Of a DNA stretch of 64,000 nucleotides, positions 54,901-63,874 are shown in pieces; within the stretch, counting starts at the first letter, position 1; each line of letters begins with the position of its first letter. Origin of the DNA: Terrabacter sp. Root85. GTDB lineage: Bacteria; Actinomycetota; Actinomycetes; Actinomycetales; Dermatophilaceae. The stretch is from contig NZ_LMIW01000008.1 in NCBI RefSeq assembly GCF_001429185.1, positions 496,001-560,000 of the forward strand, in the 5' to 3' direction. The translations under genes and the position numbers were made by a program. A model generated the notes under the pieces. The model ran no database searches and had not been told where the DNA came from. It saw only the letters and a list, made by a program, of their open reading frames with translations.

Positions 54901-55923
54901 GTGTCGATGGCCGACGTGGCGCGCCTCGCCAACGTCTCGTCGCAGACGGTGTCCCGCGTGGCGAACGGCGAGACGAGCGTCGTCGAGAGCACGCGCCAGA
55001 CGGTGCTCCGCGCCATGGAGGAGCTCGGCTACCGTCCCAACAGCGCGGCGCGAGCCCTCAAGCGTGGGGCGTTCCGCGCCATCGGGGTCATGACGTTCAC
55101 CTTGTCGACGACCGGAAACGTGCGCACGCTGGAGGGCATCGTCGCGGCGGCCGCCGTGCACGACTACGCGGTGACCCTCATCCCGGTCAACGCCCCTTCC
55201 CAGGACGCCGTCCGCGGAGCCTTCACGCGGGCCGGTGAGCTCGCCGTCGACGCCGTGGTCGCCATCATGGAGACCCACCTCGCGAGCGACGCCCCCGCGC
55301 CCTACCCGCCCGGTTTCAAGGTCGTCGTCGCCGACTCCGACGACGCCGGCGACCGTCACCCCGTCGTCGACACCGACCAGGCGGCGGGCGCCGCCTCGGC
55401 GACCGACCACCTGCTCGACCTGGGGCACCGCACCGTGTGGCACGTGGCCGGCCCCGAGAGCTCGTATGCCGCCCAGCGGCGTCGCGATGCCTGGCGGGCG
55501 CGGCTCGTGGCCAGGGGGCTCCAGGTGCCTCGGGTGCTGCACGGTGACTGGACGCCCGAGTCCGGCTACGAGATCGGTCTTCGGCTGGCCGACGAGCCCT
55601 CCTGCACAGCGGTTTTCGCCGCCAATGACCAGATGGCACTCGGGCTCCTCCGAGCCTTCCACGACCGCGGCCTGCGGGTCCCTGAGCAGGTGAGCGTCGT
55701 CGGGTTCGACGACGTGCCCGAGGCGGCGTCATACATCCCCCCGCTCACCACGGTGCGCCAGGACTTCGAGCAGATCGGCCGGCTCTGCGTCGAGCAGGTG
55801 CTCGGCCAGGTGCGGGGCACGGGGCCGACCACCGGCACGACCCTCGTGCCGACGCAGCTCGTCGTGCGGGCGAGCAGCGCCGCGCCGGGCCGCACGGGTG
55901 CGCGCCGACCACGTCGTGCCTAG
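54901..55923 (+). CDS. LacI family transcriptional regulator
   Basis: 340 residues. The N-terminal HTH and hinge MADVARLANVSSQTVSRVANGETSVVESTRQTVLRAMEELGYRPNSAARALKRG is the LacI signature. The periplasmic-binding-like core includes DHLLDLGHRTVWHVAGPESSYAAQRRRDAWRARL and AVFAANDQMALGLLRAFHDRGLRVPEQVSVVGFDDVPEA. GTG at 54901 (GGGGGAG upstream) or ATG at 54907 starts it. With the adjacent palindrome it probably represses the divergent GH30-like gene until a sugar is present. Confidence 0.93.
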   Translation: MSMADVARLANVSSQTVSRVANGETSVVESTRQTVLRAMEELGYRPNSAARALKRGAFRAIGVMTFTLSTTGNVRTLEGIVAAAAVHDYAVTLIPVNAPSQDAVRGAFTRAGELAVDAVVAIMETHLASDAPAPYPPGFKVVVADSDDAGDRHPVVDTDQAAGAASATDHLLDLGHRTVWHVAGPESSYAAQRRRDAWRARLVARGLQVPRVLHGDWTPESGYEIGLRLADEPSCTAVFAANDQMALGLLRAFHDRGLRVPEQVSVVGFDDVPEAASYIPPLTTVRQDFEQIGRLCVEQVLGQVRGTGPTTGTTLVPTQLVVRASSAAPGRTGARRPRRA

Positions 55924-55926
55924 GGT
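55921..55926 (+). promoter_or_regulatory. Predicted -10 element of a leaderless HIT-protein transcript
   Basis: TAGGGT is six bases before the ATG at 55933. Its TAG is also the stop codon of the LacI gene. Confidence 0.5.
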
Positions 55927-55932
55927 GCAGTC

Positions 55933-56292
55933 ATGACCTCGCAGACCCCCAGTGACTGCCTCTTCTGCAAGATCGTCGCCGGTGAGATCCCGTCCGACCG
56001 GGTCGCCGAGAGCGAGCGGTCGATCGCCTTCCGCGACATCAGCCCCGCCGCGCCGATCCACGTCCTCGTCGTGCCGAGGCGCCACGAGCCGACGGTGGGT
56101 GCCCTGGCGGCGGCGTCCGGTGACGACCTCACCGACGTCTTCCGGCTCGCGGCCCGCGTCGCGGAGCAGGAGGGCGTGACCGACGCCCACCGGATGATCG
56201 TCAACACCGGCAGCGGCGCCGGCCAGACCGTCTTCCACGCACACGTCCACCTGCTCGCCGGGGCGGCCTTCACCGAGGGGAGGATGGTGTGA
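55933..56292 (+). CDS. Histidine triad (HIT) family nucleotide hydrolase
   Basis: 119 residues. Starts DCLFCKIVAGEIPSDRVAESERSIAFRDISPAAPIHVLVVPRRHEPTV and carries HAHVHLLAG, the His-x-His-x-His-x-x triad that hydrolyses phosphoramidates on nucleotides. C9 and C12 may bind zinc with later His. Lies at the start of the phoH-ybeY-corC-era group, as usual in actinobacteria. The stop overlaps the GTG of the S10 peptidase. Confidence 0.95.
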   Translation: MTSQTPSDCLFCKIVAGEIPSDRVAESERSIAFRDISPAAPIHVLVVPRRHEPTVGALAAASGDDLTDVFRLAARVAEQEGVTDAHRMIVNTGSGAGQTVFHAHVHLLAGAAFTEGRMV

Positions 56293-57821
56293 GCGACGAG
56301 ACCTCCACCATCGACGAGAAGCCCGACGCGACAACGGGATCGGCGGCCGAGAAGCCCAAGACCGATGCCGCCGAGGCGAAGCCGGTCGACCCCGTCGACG
56401 ACCTCGTGACGACCCACCACACGCTCAAGATCGGCCGGCGTCGGCTGCGCTACACCGCGACGACAGGGCGGGTCGTGCTCCGCGAGGAGGAGCACAAGGA
56501 CGGCACCTTCGGCGGCCACAAGGCGCGCGCGGAGCTGTCGATGACGAGCTACGTCCTCGACGACGCCGATGCGCGCACGCGTCCGGTCACCTTCGCCTTC
56601 AACGGTGGTCCCGGCAGCTCGAGCGTCTGGCTGCACCTCGGCCTGCTCGGTCCGCGCCGCGTCGTCAGCGGCGACGTGGGCGCCCTCCAGCCGCCCCCGT
56701 ACGACCTCGTCGACAACCCCGAGTCGCTCCTCGCGGTCAGCGACCTCGTCTTCATCGACCCCATGTCGACCGGCTACTCACGCGCGGTCGAGGGCGGCAA
56801 GCCGGGGGACTACCACGGCTACCAGAAGGACATCGAGTCCGTCGGCGAGCTGATCCGGCTCTGGACCTCGCGCAACGGCCGCTGGATGTCGCCCAAGTTC
56901 GTCGCGGGGGAGTCCTACGGCACCCTCCGCGGCGCGGCGCTCGCCGAGCACCTCCAGTCCCGCTACGGCATGTACCTCAACGGGCTCGTCCTCATCAGCA
57001 GCGTCCTCGACCTCAGCTCGGTCGACTTCGAGAACCAGCGCAACGACCGCGCGCACGCGCTCTACCTGCCGACGTATGCCGCCGTGGCCCACTTCCACGG
57101 CAAGCACGGCCGCCGTTCGCTGCGGTCCGTCCTCGACGAGGCCGAGGCGTATGCCGCCCGCGACTACCCGTGGGTGCTCTCTCGTGGCCACCGGCTGACG
57201 AAGGCCGAGCGCACCGAGGCGGTCTCGACCCTGGCCCGGCTCTCGGGGCTGACCGAGGACTACGTCGACCGCGCCGACCTGCGCATCGAGCACTGGCGCT
57301 ACTTCACCGAGCTGCTGCGCGACGAGCGCCTCTCCGTGGGTCGGCTCGACGCCCGGTTCACGGGACCGGCCGCCGCCGCCATCGCCGAGAACATGGACGC
57401 CGACCCGTCTCACGACGCCATCGCCGGCCCCTACGCCGCGGCCTGGAACCACTACGTCCGCGACGAGCTCGGCTACGTCAGCGACCTGCACTACGAGCAG
57501 ATCTCGCGTCTCGTGCACCCGTGGTCGTTCAAGGACTTCGAGGGGCGGCCCATCGACGTGTCCCCGAAGCTCGAGCGCGCGATGCGCCAGAACCCGCACC
57601 TCAAGGTCCACATCGCCTACGGCTACTACGACGGCGCCACGCCGCACTTCGCCGCGGAGGACGTGGTGGCCCACCTGCAGCTTCCTGCCGACCGGCTCGC
57701 GAACGTCGAGCACGCCTACTACGAGGCCGGCCACATGATGTACGTCCACGAGCCGTCACGCGTGCAGCAGAGCAAGGACCTTGCGGAATTCGTGGTGAGG
57801 AGCTCGGGCCGCGACACGTAG
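56289..57821 (+). CDS. Serine carboxypeptidase-like protein (peptidase S10)
   Basis: 510 residues, an alpha/beta hydrolase. GGPGSSSVWLHLGLLGPRRV is the oxyanion-hole region, GESYG holds the nucleophile (about Ser209), YYDGATP the aspartate (about 446) and AGHMMY the histidine (about 480), the S10 order Ser-Asp-His. The first 40 residues are charged and disordered, and there is no signal peptide, unusual for a family often secreted. The GTG overlaps the HIT stop (GTGA). It sits inside a block otherwise conserved in actinobacteria, so it is an insertion. Substrate unknown. Confidence 0.85.
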   Translation: MSDETSTIDEKPDATTGSAAEKPKTDAAEAKPVDPVDDLVTTHHTLKIGRRRLRYTATTGRVVLREEEHKDGTFGGHKARAELSMTSYVLDDADARTRPVTFAFNGGPGSSSVWLHLGLLGPRRVVSGDVGALQPPPYDLVDNPESLLAVSDLVFIDPMSTGYSRAVEGGKPGDYHGYQKDIESVGELIRLWTSRNGRWMSPKFVAGESYGTLRGAALAEHLQSRYGMYLNGLVLISSVLDLSSVDFENQRNDRAHALYLPTYAAVAHFHGKHGRRSLRSVLDEAEAYAARDYPWVLSRGHRLTKAERTEAVSTLARLSGLTEDYVDRADLRIEHWRYFTELLRDERLSVGRLDARFTGPAAAAIAENMDADPSHDAIAGPYAAAWNHYVRDELGYVSDLHYEQISRLVHPWSFKDFEGRPIDVSPKLERAMRQNPHLKVHIAYGYYDGATPHFAAEDVVAHLQLPADRLANVEHAYYEAGHMMYVHEPSRVQQSKDLAEFVVRSSGRDT

Positions 57822-57825
57822 ACTC

Positions 57826-59058
57826 GTGACCACGATGAATGACGCGCAACCTCGACCATCCGACAGCGACGGCCCTGACGCCCCTGACGGCACGCAGCTC
57901 CCCGTGGGAGCCGAGAGCGGCAGTGACACGCCGGTGCTGACCCGGCAGATCCCGCCGCCGATCGACATGGTGACTCTTCTCGGTCCCCGCGACGAGCTGC
58001 TGCGCACCATGGAGCGCCAGTTCCCGCTCGTCGACACCCACGTGCGCGGCAACGAGATGACCTTCGCGGGACCCGCCGGTGAGCTCGAGATCATCGACAC
58101 CCTCGTCGACGAGCTGCTGACGATCGTCTCGACCGGCCAGCCGCTCAACCGCGACGCCGTCGAGCGGTCGATCTCGATGCTGCGCGGGCAGACGGCCGAG
58201 CGCCCGGCCGACGTGCTGACGATGAACATCGTCAGCAGCCGCGGTCGCACGATCCGTCCGAAGACGCTGAACCAGAAGCGCTACGTCGACGCGATCGACG
58301 AGCACACCGTCGTCTTCGGCATCGGCCCCGCCGGCACCGGCAAGACCTACCTCGCGATGGCCAAGGCGGTCGCGGCGCTGCAGGCCAAGCAGGTCAACCG
58401 CATCATCCTGACCCGCCCCGCCGTCGAGGCCGGCGAGCGTCTCGGCTTCCTGCCCGGCACGCTCAACGACAAGATCGACCCCTACCTGCGCCCGCTCTAC
58501 GACGCGCTGCACGACATGGTCTCGCCCGAGACGATCCCGCGGCTCATGGCGTCCGGCACGATCGAGGTGGCCCCGCTCGCGTACATGCGCGGTCGCACGC
58601 TCAACGACGCGTTCATCATCCTCGACGAGGCCCAGAACACCTCGAGCGAGCAGATGAAGATGTTCCTCACGCGTCTCGGCTTCGGCTCGAAGATGGTCGT
58701 GACGGGCGACATCACCCAGGTCGACCTCCCGGGTGGCACCCGGTCGGGTCTGCGGGTCGTGCGCGACATCCTCGAGGGCGTCGAGGACGTCCATTTCGCC
58801 GAGCTGACCTCGCACGACGTCGTGCGCCACCGCCTCGTCAGCGCCATCGTCGACGCCTACGAGCGCGACGAGGTGCGTGCCGAGCGTCGGGCCCGGTCCC
58901 GGGCCGCATCGGGCGACCACCGTGACCACCGTGGGTCGCGACGGAACTCCGACCGTTCCCCGGACCGGGGAGCCGAGCGCGACGACCACGGGCGCGACCA
59001 CCGCGACGACCGCGACGACCACGGCGGACGCCGTGACGCCACGGAGGCCGGCGCGTGA
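57826..59058 (+). CDS. PhoH-like protein with a His/Asp/Arg-rich tail
   Basis: 410 residues. An N-terminal KH-like part is followed by the PhoH ATPase: Walker [17 protein letters not shown] (about 167-182), [29 protein letters not shown] and [21 protein letters not shown]. PhoH proteins bind ATP and are linked to RNA metabolism; gene order phoH-ybeY-corC-era is conserved. The last 60 residues are charged ([15 protein letters not shown]-like), His-rich and possibly metal- or RNA-binding. GTG start at 57826. Confidence 0.93.
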   Translation: MTTMNDAQPRPSDSDGPDAPDGTQLPVGAESGSDTPVLTRQIPPPIDMVTLLGPRDELLRTMERQFPLVDTHVRGNEMTFAGPAGELEIIDTLVDELLTIVSTGQPLNRDAVERSISMLRGQTAERPADVLTMNIVSSRGRTIRPKTLNQKRYVDAIDEHTVVFGIGPAGTGKTYLAMAKAVAALQAKQVNRIILTRPAVEAGERLGFLPGTLNDKIDPYLRPLYDALHDMVSPETIPRLMASGTIEVAPLAYMRGRTLNDAFIILDEAQNTSSEQMKMFLTRLGFGSKMVVTGDITQVDLPGGTRSGLRVVRDILEGVEDVHFAELTSHDVVRHRLVSAIVDAYERDEVRAERRARSRAASGDHRDHRGSRRNSDRSPDRGAERDDHGRDHRDDRDDHGGRRDATEAGA

Positions 59059-59522
59059 GCATCGACGTCCTCAACGAGACCGACCACGATGTCGACGAGC
59101 TCGAGCTGCTGGCCTGCGCCGCCTACGTCATGGAGCAGATGCGGGTCCACGCGCAGGCCGACCTCTGCATCAAGCTCGTCGACGAGGACGCCATGGAGGT
59201 CCTCCACGTGCAGTGGATGGACCTGCCCGGGCCCACCGATGTCATGAGCTTCCCGATGGACGAGCTGCGACCGGGTCGCGAGGGCCAGGAGCCCGAGGAG
59301 GGCACCCTCGGCGACATCGTGCTCTGCCCGTCCGTGGCGACGAAGCAGGCGCTCGATGCCGGTCACGCGCCGATGGAGGAGATGCTGCTGCTCACGACGC
59401 ACGGCATCCTCCACCTGCTCGGCTACGACCACGCCGAGCCGGACGAGGAACGCGAGATGTTCGAGCTGCAACGTCAGCTGCTGCTCACCTTCCTCGCCAC
59501 GCGCAACCGCCCGAGCGCCTGA
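59055..59522 (+). CDS. ybeY: Endoribonuclease YbeY
   Basis: 155 residues. The metal-binding H-x3-H-x5-H motif in [20 protein letters not shown] identifies YbeY, which matures 16S rRNA 3' ends and acts in ribosome quality control. [10 protein letters not shown] and [13 protein letters not shown] are also conserved. GTG overlaps the phoH stop (GTGA). Confidence 0.95.
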   Translation: MSIDVLNETDHDVDELELLACAAYVMEQMRVHAQADLCIKLVDEDAMEVLHVQWMDLPGPTDVMSFPMDELRPGREGQEPEEGTLGDIVLCPSVATKQALDAGHAPMEEMLLLTTHGILHLLGYDHAEPDEEREMFELQRQLLLTFLATRNRPSA

Positions 59523-59541
59523 CCGCGGACGAGAGACCGAG

Positions 59542-60855
59542 ATGTTCCCGCAGTTCGCGCTCCCGGCCCTCATCAGCATCGTCGTGGCGTTCCTGCTGTC
59601 GGCCGCCGAGGCCGCCATCTTCCGCATGTCCCGCGTGCGCGCCCAGGAGCTGTTCGACGAAGGTCGGTCGGGCGCCAAGTCGCTGATGACCGTGGTCGGC
59701 GACTCACCGGCATACCTCTCGGTCATCGCGTTCCTGCGCGTCGTCGCCGAGGCCACCGCGGCGGTGCTCGTCACCCTGGCCGTCGCCGGGCGCTTCGAGT
59801 CGACGTGGAGCCGCGCCCTCATCAGCATCACGATCATGGCCGTCGTGTCGTTCGTCGTCGTCGGCGTCTCGCCGCGCACCCTCGGACGGCAGAACTACGA
59901 CACCGTCGCGCTGTGGAGCGCCCCCTTCGCCGTCGGCCTGCGCCGCGTGCTCGGGCCGGTGGCCAAGCTCCTCGTCGTCCTCGGCAACGCGGTCACGCCC
60001 GGCAAGGGCTACACCGACGGCCCCTTCCAGACCGAGTCCGAGCTGCGCGACCTCGTCGACATGGCCGGTGACTCCGACGTCATCGAGGCCGACGAGCGCG
60101 AGATGATCCATTCGGTCTTCGAGCTCGGCGACACCCTCGCCCGCGCGGTGATGGTGCCGCGCACCGACATGGTCGTCCTCGACGCGGACAAGACGCTGCG
60201 CAGCGCGATGTCGCTCTTCCTCCGCTCGGGCTTCTCCCGGATCCCGGTCGTCGGCGAGGACAGCGACGACGTCCGGGGCCTGCTCTACTTCAAGGACGTC
60301 GCGCGCCGGCTCAACGCCGCCCCCGAGGACGGCCGCCACCCCGCCACCGAGGTCATGCGGCCCATGCACTTCGTGCCCGAGAGCAAGCCGGTCGACGACC
60401 TGCTGCGCGAGATGCAGCGCGACCAGAACCACTTCGCCATCGTCGTCGACGAGTACGGCGGCACCGCCGGCCTCATCACGATCGAGGACATCATCGAGGA
60501 GATCGTCGGCGAGATCGCCGACGAGCACGACCGCGAGGCGCCCGGCATCGAGCAGCTCGAGGACGGCACCCTGCGGGTGCCGGCGTCGATGGACATCGAC
60601 GATCTCGCCGAGCTCTTCGACGTCAGCATCGACGAGGAGGACGTCGACACCGTCGGCGGACTCCTCACCAAGGTGATCGGCCGGGTCCCGATCGTCGGGT
60701 CGTCCGGTACGGTCGCTGGGCTGGAGCTGACGGCCGAACGCATGGCCGGACGCCGCCACCGCGTCGCGTCGGTCATCGTGCACCGGGCCTCGGTGCCGGA
60801 GGACGACGCCGCGTACACCGAGACGGAGGACGCCCATGGGCACCCAGGACGCTGA
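59542..60855 (+). CDS. Hemolysin/CorC family transporter with CNNM and CBS domains
   Basis: 437 residues. DUF21/CNNM domain with four membrane helices at about 1-130 (ALPALISIVVAFLLSAAEAAIFRMSRVR opening), then two CBS domains (RAVMVPRTDMVVLDADKTLRSAMSLFLRSGFSRIPV and ATEVMRPMHFVPESKPVDDLLREMQRDQNHFAIVVDEYGGTAGLITIEDIIEEIVGEI) and a CorC-HlyC domain. Such proteins are linked to Mg2+/Co2+ transport or efflux. The end overlaps the era ATG by 20 bases. Confidence 0.92.
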   Translation: MFPQFALPALISIVVAFLLSAAEAAIFRMSRVRAQELFDEGRSGAKSLMTVVGDSPAYLSVIAFLRVVAEATAAVLVTLAVAGRFESTWSRALISITIMAVVSFVVVGVSPRTLGRQNYDTVALWSAPFAVGLRRVLGPVAKLLVVLGNAVTPGKGYTDGPFQTESELRDLVDMAGDSDVIEADEREMIHSVFELGDTLARAVMVPRTDMVVLDADKTLRSAMSLFLRSGFSRIPVVGEDSDDVRGLLYFKDVARRLNAAPEDGRHPATEVMRPMHFVPESKPVDDLLREMQRDQNHFAIVVDEYGGTAGLITIEDIIEEIVGEIADEHDREAPGIEQLEDGTLRVPASMDIDDLAELFDVSIDEEDVDTVGGLLTKVIGRVPIVGSSGTVAGLELTAERMAGRRHRVASVIVHRASVPEDDAAYTETEDAHGHPGR

Positions 60856-61810
60856 CCCGACGCACGGCGACACCGCGGCCTCGGGGACGACCGACCGGTC
60901 CGCCGACTACCGGGCGGGCTTCGCCTGCCTCGTGGGGCGGCCCAACGCGGGCAAGTCGACGCTGACCAACGCGCTCGTGGGCCAGAAGGTCGCGATCACG
61001 AGCTCGAAACCGCAGACGACCCGTCACACGATCCGGGGCGTCACCACGACCGCGACGGCCCAGTTGATCCTCGTCGACACCCCGGGTCTCCACAAGCCGC
61101 GGACCCTCCTCGGCCAGCGCCTCAACGACCTCGTCCGCGAGACGCTCCTCGAGGTCGACGTCATCGGCTTCTGCCTGCCGGCCGACCAGCGCATCGGCCC
61201 CGGCGACACCTTCATCGCCCACGAGCTCGCCGAGCTGCGTTCGGTCCGGCGCCGTCCGGTCGTCGCCATCGCCACGAAGGCCGACGCCGTCGACCGCGAA
61301 CGGCTCGCGGAGCACCTCATCGCCATCGACCAGCTGGGGGAGTGGGACGCGATCATCCCGTGCTCGGCCGTCTCCGGGAGCCAGGTCGAGGAGGTGCGCG
61401 ACGTCCTCGCGTCCTTCCTGCCGCGCTCGCCGCAGCTCTACCCCGACGGAATGCTCACGGACGAGCCCGAGATGGTCATGATCGCCGAGCTCGTGCGCGA
61501 GGCTGCGCTCGAGGGCGTGCGCGACGAGCTGCCGCACTCGCTCGCCGTCGTCGTCGAGGAGATGGTGCAGCGCGAGGGGCGGCCCGACGACAAGCCGCTG
61601 CTCGACGTGCGCGTCAACGTCTTCGTCGAGCGCCCCAGCCAGAAGGCCATCGTCATCGGACGCGGCGGCTCCCGGCTGCGCGAGGTCGGCACGAACGCCC
61701 GCAAGGGCATCGAGGCGCTCCTCGGGCAGAAGGTCTACCTCGACCTCCACGTCAAGGTGGCCAAGGACTGGCAACGCGACCCCAAGCAGCTCCAGCGCCT
61801 CGGCTTCTGA
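60836..61810 (+). CDS. era: GTPase Era
   Basis: 324 residues. G1 GRPNAGKSTLTNALVG (about 34-49), G2 region SSKPQTTRHTIRG, G3 DTPG, G4 TKAD, and a C-terminal KH domain with QKAIVIGRGGSRLREVGTNARKGIEALLGQKVYLDLHVKVAKDWQRD. Era helps 30S assembly by binding 16S rRNA 3' end. GGAGG lies before the ATG inside corC. The N-terminal 24 residues are an extra tail. Confidence 0.97.
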   Translation: MGTQDADPTHGDTAASGTTDRSADYRAGFACLVGRPNAGKSTLTNALVGQKVAITSSKPQTTRHTIRGVTTTATAQLILVDTPGLHKPRTLLGQRLNDLVRETLLEVDVIGFCLPADQRIGPGDTFIAHELAELRSVRRRPVVAIATKADAVDRERLAEHLIAIDQLGEWDAIIPCSAVSGSQVEEVRDVLASFLPRSPQLYPDGMLTDEPEMVMIAELVREAALEGVRDELPHSLAVVVEEMVQREGRPDDKPLLDVRVNVFVERPSQKAIVIGRGGSRLREVGTNARKGIEALLGQKVYLDLHVKVAKDWQRDPKQLQRLGF

Positions 61811-61874
61811 CCTGCGACGGGCACTGCAACGCAACGGGTTTCTCGTTCGTGGCCCGGTCCTCCAGCCTGCCGCG

Positions 61875-62147
61875 ATGAGCAGCCCCATCCAGCGCCGCGT
61901 CGGTCAGGTCTTTTTCCCGGTCCGCGACGTGGCCGCTGCCATCCGGTGGTATGCCGCCGTGCTCGGTTTCGAGACCGACGTGACCTCCCACGACGGCACG
62001 ATCTACGACATCCCGACGGACGGGCAGACCCCGAAGGCGCTCGGCGTGAGGATCACCTCGGACGTCGAGGACGTCGGCAGCGTCGTCGTCTTCGTGCAGT
62101 TCGAGGACCCTGACGGCAACGCGCTCATGGTCTGCCAGGGCGCCTGA
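61875..62147 (+). CDS. Shortened VOC (glyoxalase/bleomycin-resistance) family protein
   Basis: 90 residues. The start (RRVGQVFFPVRDVAAAIRWYAAVLGFETDVTSHDGTIYDIPTDG) and end (VEDVGSVVVFVQFEDPDGNALMVCQG) match the two ends of a typical 120-130 residue VOC domain, but the middle strand-helix unit with its metal ligand region is missing between TPKALGV and RITSDVED. The reading frame stays open, so it is an in-frame deletion of about 30-40 residues relative to the family. It may be inactive or rely on dimerisation. Confidence 0.75.
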   Translation: MSSPIQRRVGQVFFPVRDVAAAIRWYAAVLGFETDVTSHDGTIYDIPTDGQTPKALGVRITSDVEDVGSVVVFVQFEDPDGNALMVCQGA

Positions 62148-62187
62148 GGTCAGCGTCTCGCCCTACACTCCGGGCAAGGAGGCAGAC

Positions 62188-62331
62188 ATGTCCGAGCAGC
62201 CAGCGCACGACCACGAGCTCGAGGTCCTCGAGGAGGACCAGACGGTGCCGCCGCGTCCGGAGGAGCAGATCGCCGACGCCCGCGAGGAATCGACCGAGGC
62301 GGACACCACCGGCTCTGGTGCGACAGCGTGA
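62188..62331 (+). CDS. Small acidic hypothetical protein
   Basis: 47 residues, starting MSEQPAHDHELEVLEEDQTV and ending TTGSGATA; strongly acidic, no Cys or hydrophobic core, probably disordered. A good Shine-Dalgarno (AAGGAGG) lies seven bases before the ATG, and TACACT at 62164-62169 could be its -10. Its stop overlaps the GTG of the next gene (GTGA), which indicates that it is expressed with it. I do not recognise the family. Confidence 0.65.
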   Translation: MSEQPAHDHELEVLEEDQTVPPRPEEQIADAREESTEADTTGSGATA

Positions 62332-63707
62332 GGGACGACGACCCGTGGGGTCGAGCCGAGGCACCAGCGGTGGCCGAGGCTGATCTCGAGCCGCTGCCTC
62401 CTGCCCTGGCTGACATCGAGGCCATGCTCGAGATCGGTGAGGACCGGGTGCTCGCCCCGGGCGAACGGCTCACGCTTCCAGGGCTGGCCGATCTGCCAGA
62501 GATCGCGAGCCTCGCTGCGGAGGGCTGGGAGCCGTTGCCCACCGGGTTCATGGGCTTCGAGTGGGCGCTGCTCCCGGCGATCTGGCCGAGAGAACACCGT
62601 CGGTGGGTCCGTGACCGCATGCCGTGCTTCGGACTCATGTCCTACGACGACGAGGAGACCCGGCTCGGCCCCGAGACGGGACGTGACACCCACCAGCGGT
62701 GGATGCTCGCGCGGATGGCCCGGTCCGTCGACCTCCCGCCCCCGCCCCGGGACCGTATCTGGCTGCTGCGCTCGCCCTGGGCGACCATCCCGCTGTCGAG
62801 CCTGCTGCTCGTCATCGGCCAGCACCGTGACCGGAACGGGTTCGGCTGGGACTCCCTCGCGAACATGCGGGCTGCTCAGGACCTCCTGTCGCGTACCGAG
62901 GACGAGGTCTGGGCCATGTGGACCGGACGGCAGGCTGACGCCGCGCGCAGCTGGATCGGGACGGAGCGTGGACCGCGGGGCGCTGAGCACTGGATCAGGC
63001 TGGGGCTGGGTCCCCGTCACGTGGAGACCCTGCTGGCGCCTCTCGAGGGCGATGGCGCGGGGCTCGACCTGGAGCAGGCCCGGGCCTGGGCCGAGGTGAT
63101 CGCGATGCGCGAGGAGCCGGGTGCCCACGTGGTCCGGCACATCATCGACTGGCGGCGGGCCGGGCTGCCTGCAGATGCCGATGTCGAACGGCTCGGCATG
63201 GTCCTGCTCGAGCGAGACCCGGGCGACGTGGCGCACTGGCTCGATTCCGGTCTCACCGTCGACGACGTCGCTGTGTGGCAGGGAGATGACCTCGAGCGGG
63301 CCCGGCGGTGGAGCGATGCGGGTTTCGGCGCGCGCGAGGCGCGGGAGCTGGTTCTCGCCGATCCCACCCTCACCCCGGCTGAGGCACGTGCCTTCGATGC
63401 CTCGGGCATCGACCCGTCGGTCCGGCACCGTTGGGTCGCTGCAGGATTCACGCCGGAGCAGGCTCACGCATGGACCGATCTCGACATCGTCGCGTCCGAG
63501 GCGCGCGTCTGGCGGTCGCTCGGCAAGGGACCCAGCGAGGCTCGGGACCAACGGGCCTCGGGAGGAGGCGCCCTTCCGCTCGGAGTGGAGCTCGGATGGG
63601 CGGCGATGGGCTCTGACCGCGACGACGTCAGCTATGGCGTCACCGATCCGCCGGGCACGCGCGGAACCGTGGCGAACACCGGTCCGGACGGCATGCCGCT
63701 TCCCTGA
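62328..63707 (+). CDS. Hypothetical protein with helical W-x2-[AS]-G repeats
   Basis: 459 residues, not recognised. The N-terminal half is acidic with Trp-rich helices (GWEPLPTGFMGFEWALLPAIWPREHRRWVRDRMPCFGL). From about residue 220 onward, degenerate helical repeats appear, with W..[DASV]-[AS]-G-[FIL] followed some 10-15 residues later by E-A or similar (HWLDSGLTVDDVAVW, RWSDAGFGAREAREL, RWVAAGFTPEQAHAW). No membrane or signal segment and no catalytic motif is visible. It is coupled to the small acidic gene upstream by GTGA. Function unknown. Confidence 0.7.
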   Translation: MRDDDPWGRAEAPAVAEADLEPLPPALADIEAMLEIGEDRVLAPGERLTLPGLADLPEIASLAAEGWEPLPTGFMGFEWALLPAIWPREHRRWVRDRMPCFGLMSYDDEETRLGPETGRDTHQRWMLARMARSVDLPPPPRDRIWLLRSPWATIPLSSLLLVIGQHRDRNGFGWDSLANMRAAQDLLSRTEDEVWAMWTGRQADAARSWIGTERGPRGAEHWIRLGLGPRHVETLLAPLEGDGAGLDLEQARAWAEVIAMREEPGAHVVRHIIDWRRAGLPADADVERLGMVLLERDPGDVAHWLDSGLTVDDVAVWQGDDLERARRWSDAGFGAREARELVLADPTLTPAEARAFDASGIDPSVRHRWVAAGFTPEQAHAWTDLDIVASEARVWRSLGKGPSEARDQRASGGGALPLGVELGWAAMGSDRDDVSYGVTDPPGTRGTVANTGPDGMPLP

Positions 63708-63772
63708 GCAGCCCCGTGTCTCACGATCCGGGCAGCGGTCCCGAGGGGTGGACGCGAGCGGAGCGACCGGCA

Positions 63773-63778
63773 TACGGT
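63773..63778 (+). promoter_or_regulatory. Predicted promoter of the leuA leader
   Basis: TACGGT is six bases before the leader GTG at 63785, with TGGACG (63749-63754) 18 bases upstream as a possible -35. The first bases belong to the CGGCATAC word at 63768-63775. Confidence 0.55.
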
Positions 63779-63784
63779 GAACGG

Positions 63785-63829
63785 GTGCGAGCGGTGAGCC
63801 TCCTTCTTCTCTGCCGCGACGAGGCCTGA
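63785..63829 (+). CDS. Leucine leader peptide of leuA
   Basis: A 14-codon reading frame, V(M)-R-A-V-S-L-L-L-L-C-R-D-E-A, with four consecutive leucine codons (CTC CTT CTT CTC), two of them the uncommon CTT. It lies about 75 bases before leuA. A run of the regulated amino acid in a short leader is the hallmark of attenuation. An in-frame GTG at 63794 is a possible later start. Confidence 0.8.
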   Translation: MRAVSLLLLCRDEA

Positions 63830-63874
63830 CCCCGGCCCTCCTCGTCGCGGAGTTTCCCGTGTCCGGCCGGACAC
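63812..63874 (+). promoter_or_regulatory. leuA leader RNA hairpins (probable leucine attenuator)
   Basis: CCGCGACGAGG (63814-63824) pairs perfectly with CCTCGTCGCGG (63840-63850) as an 11-base stem overlapping the end of the leader peptide. GTGTCCGGCCGGACAC (63859-63874) forms a second hairpin. A ribosome stalled on the Leu codons would cover the left arm. A leucine-responsive leader element has been described before leuA in actinobacteria; I cannot tell from sequence alone whether control is of transcription or translation. Confidence 0.7.
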
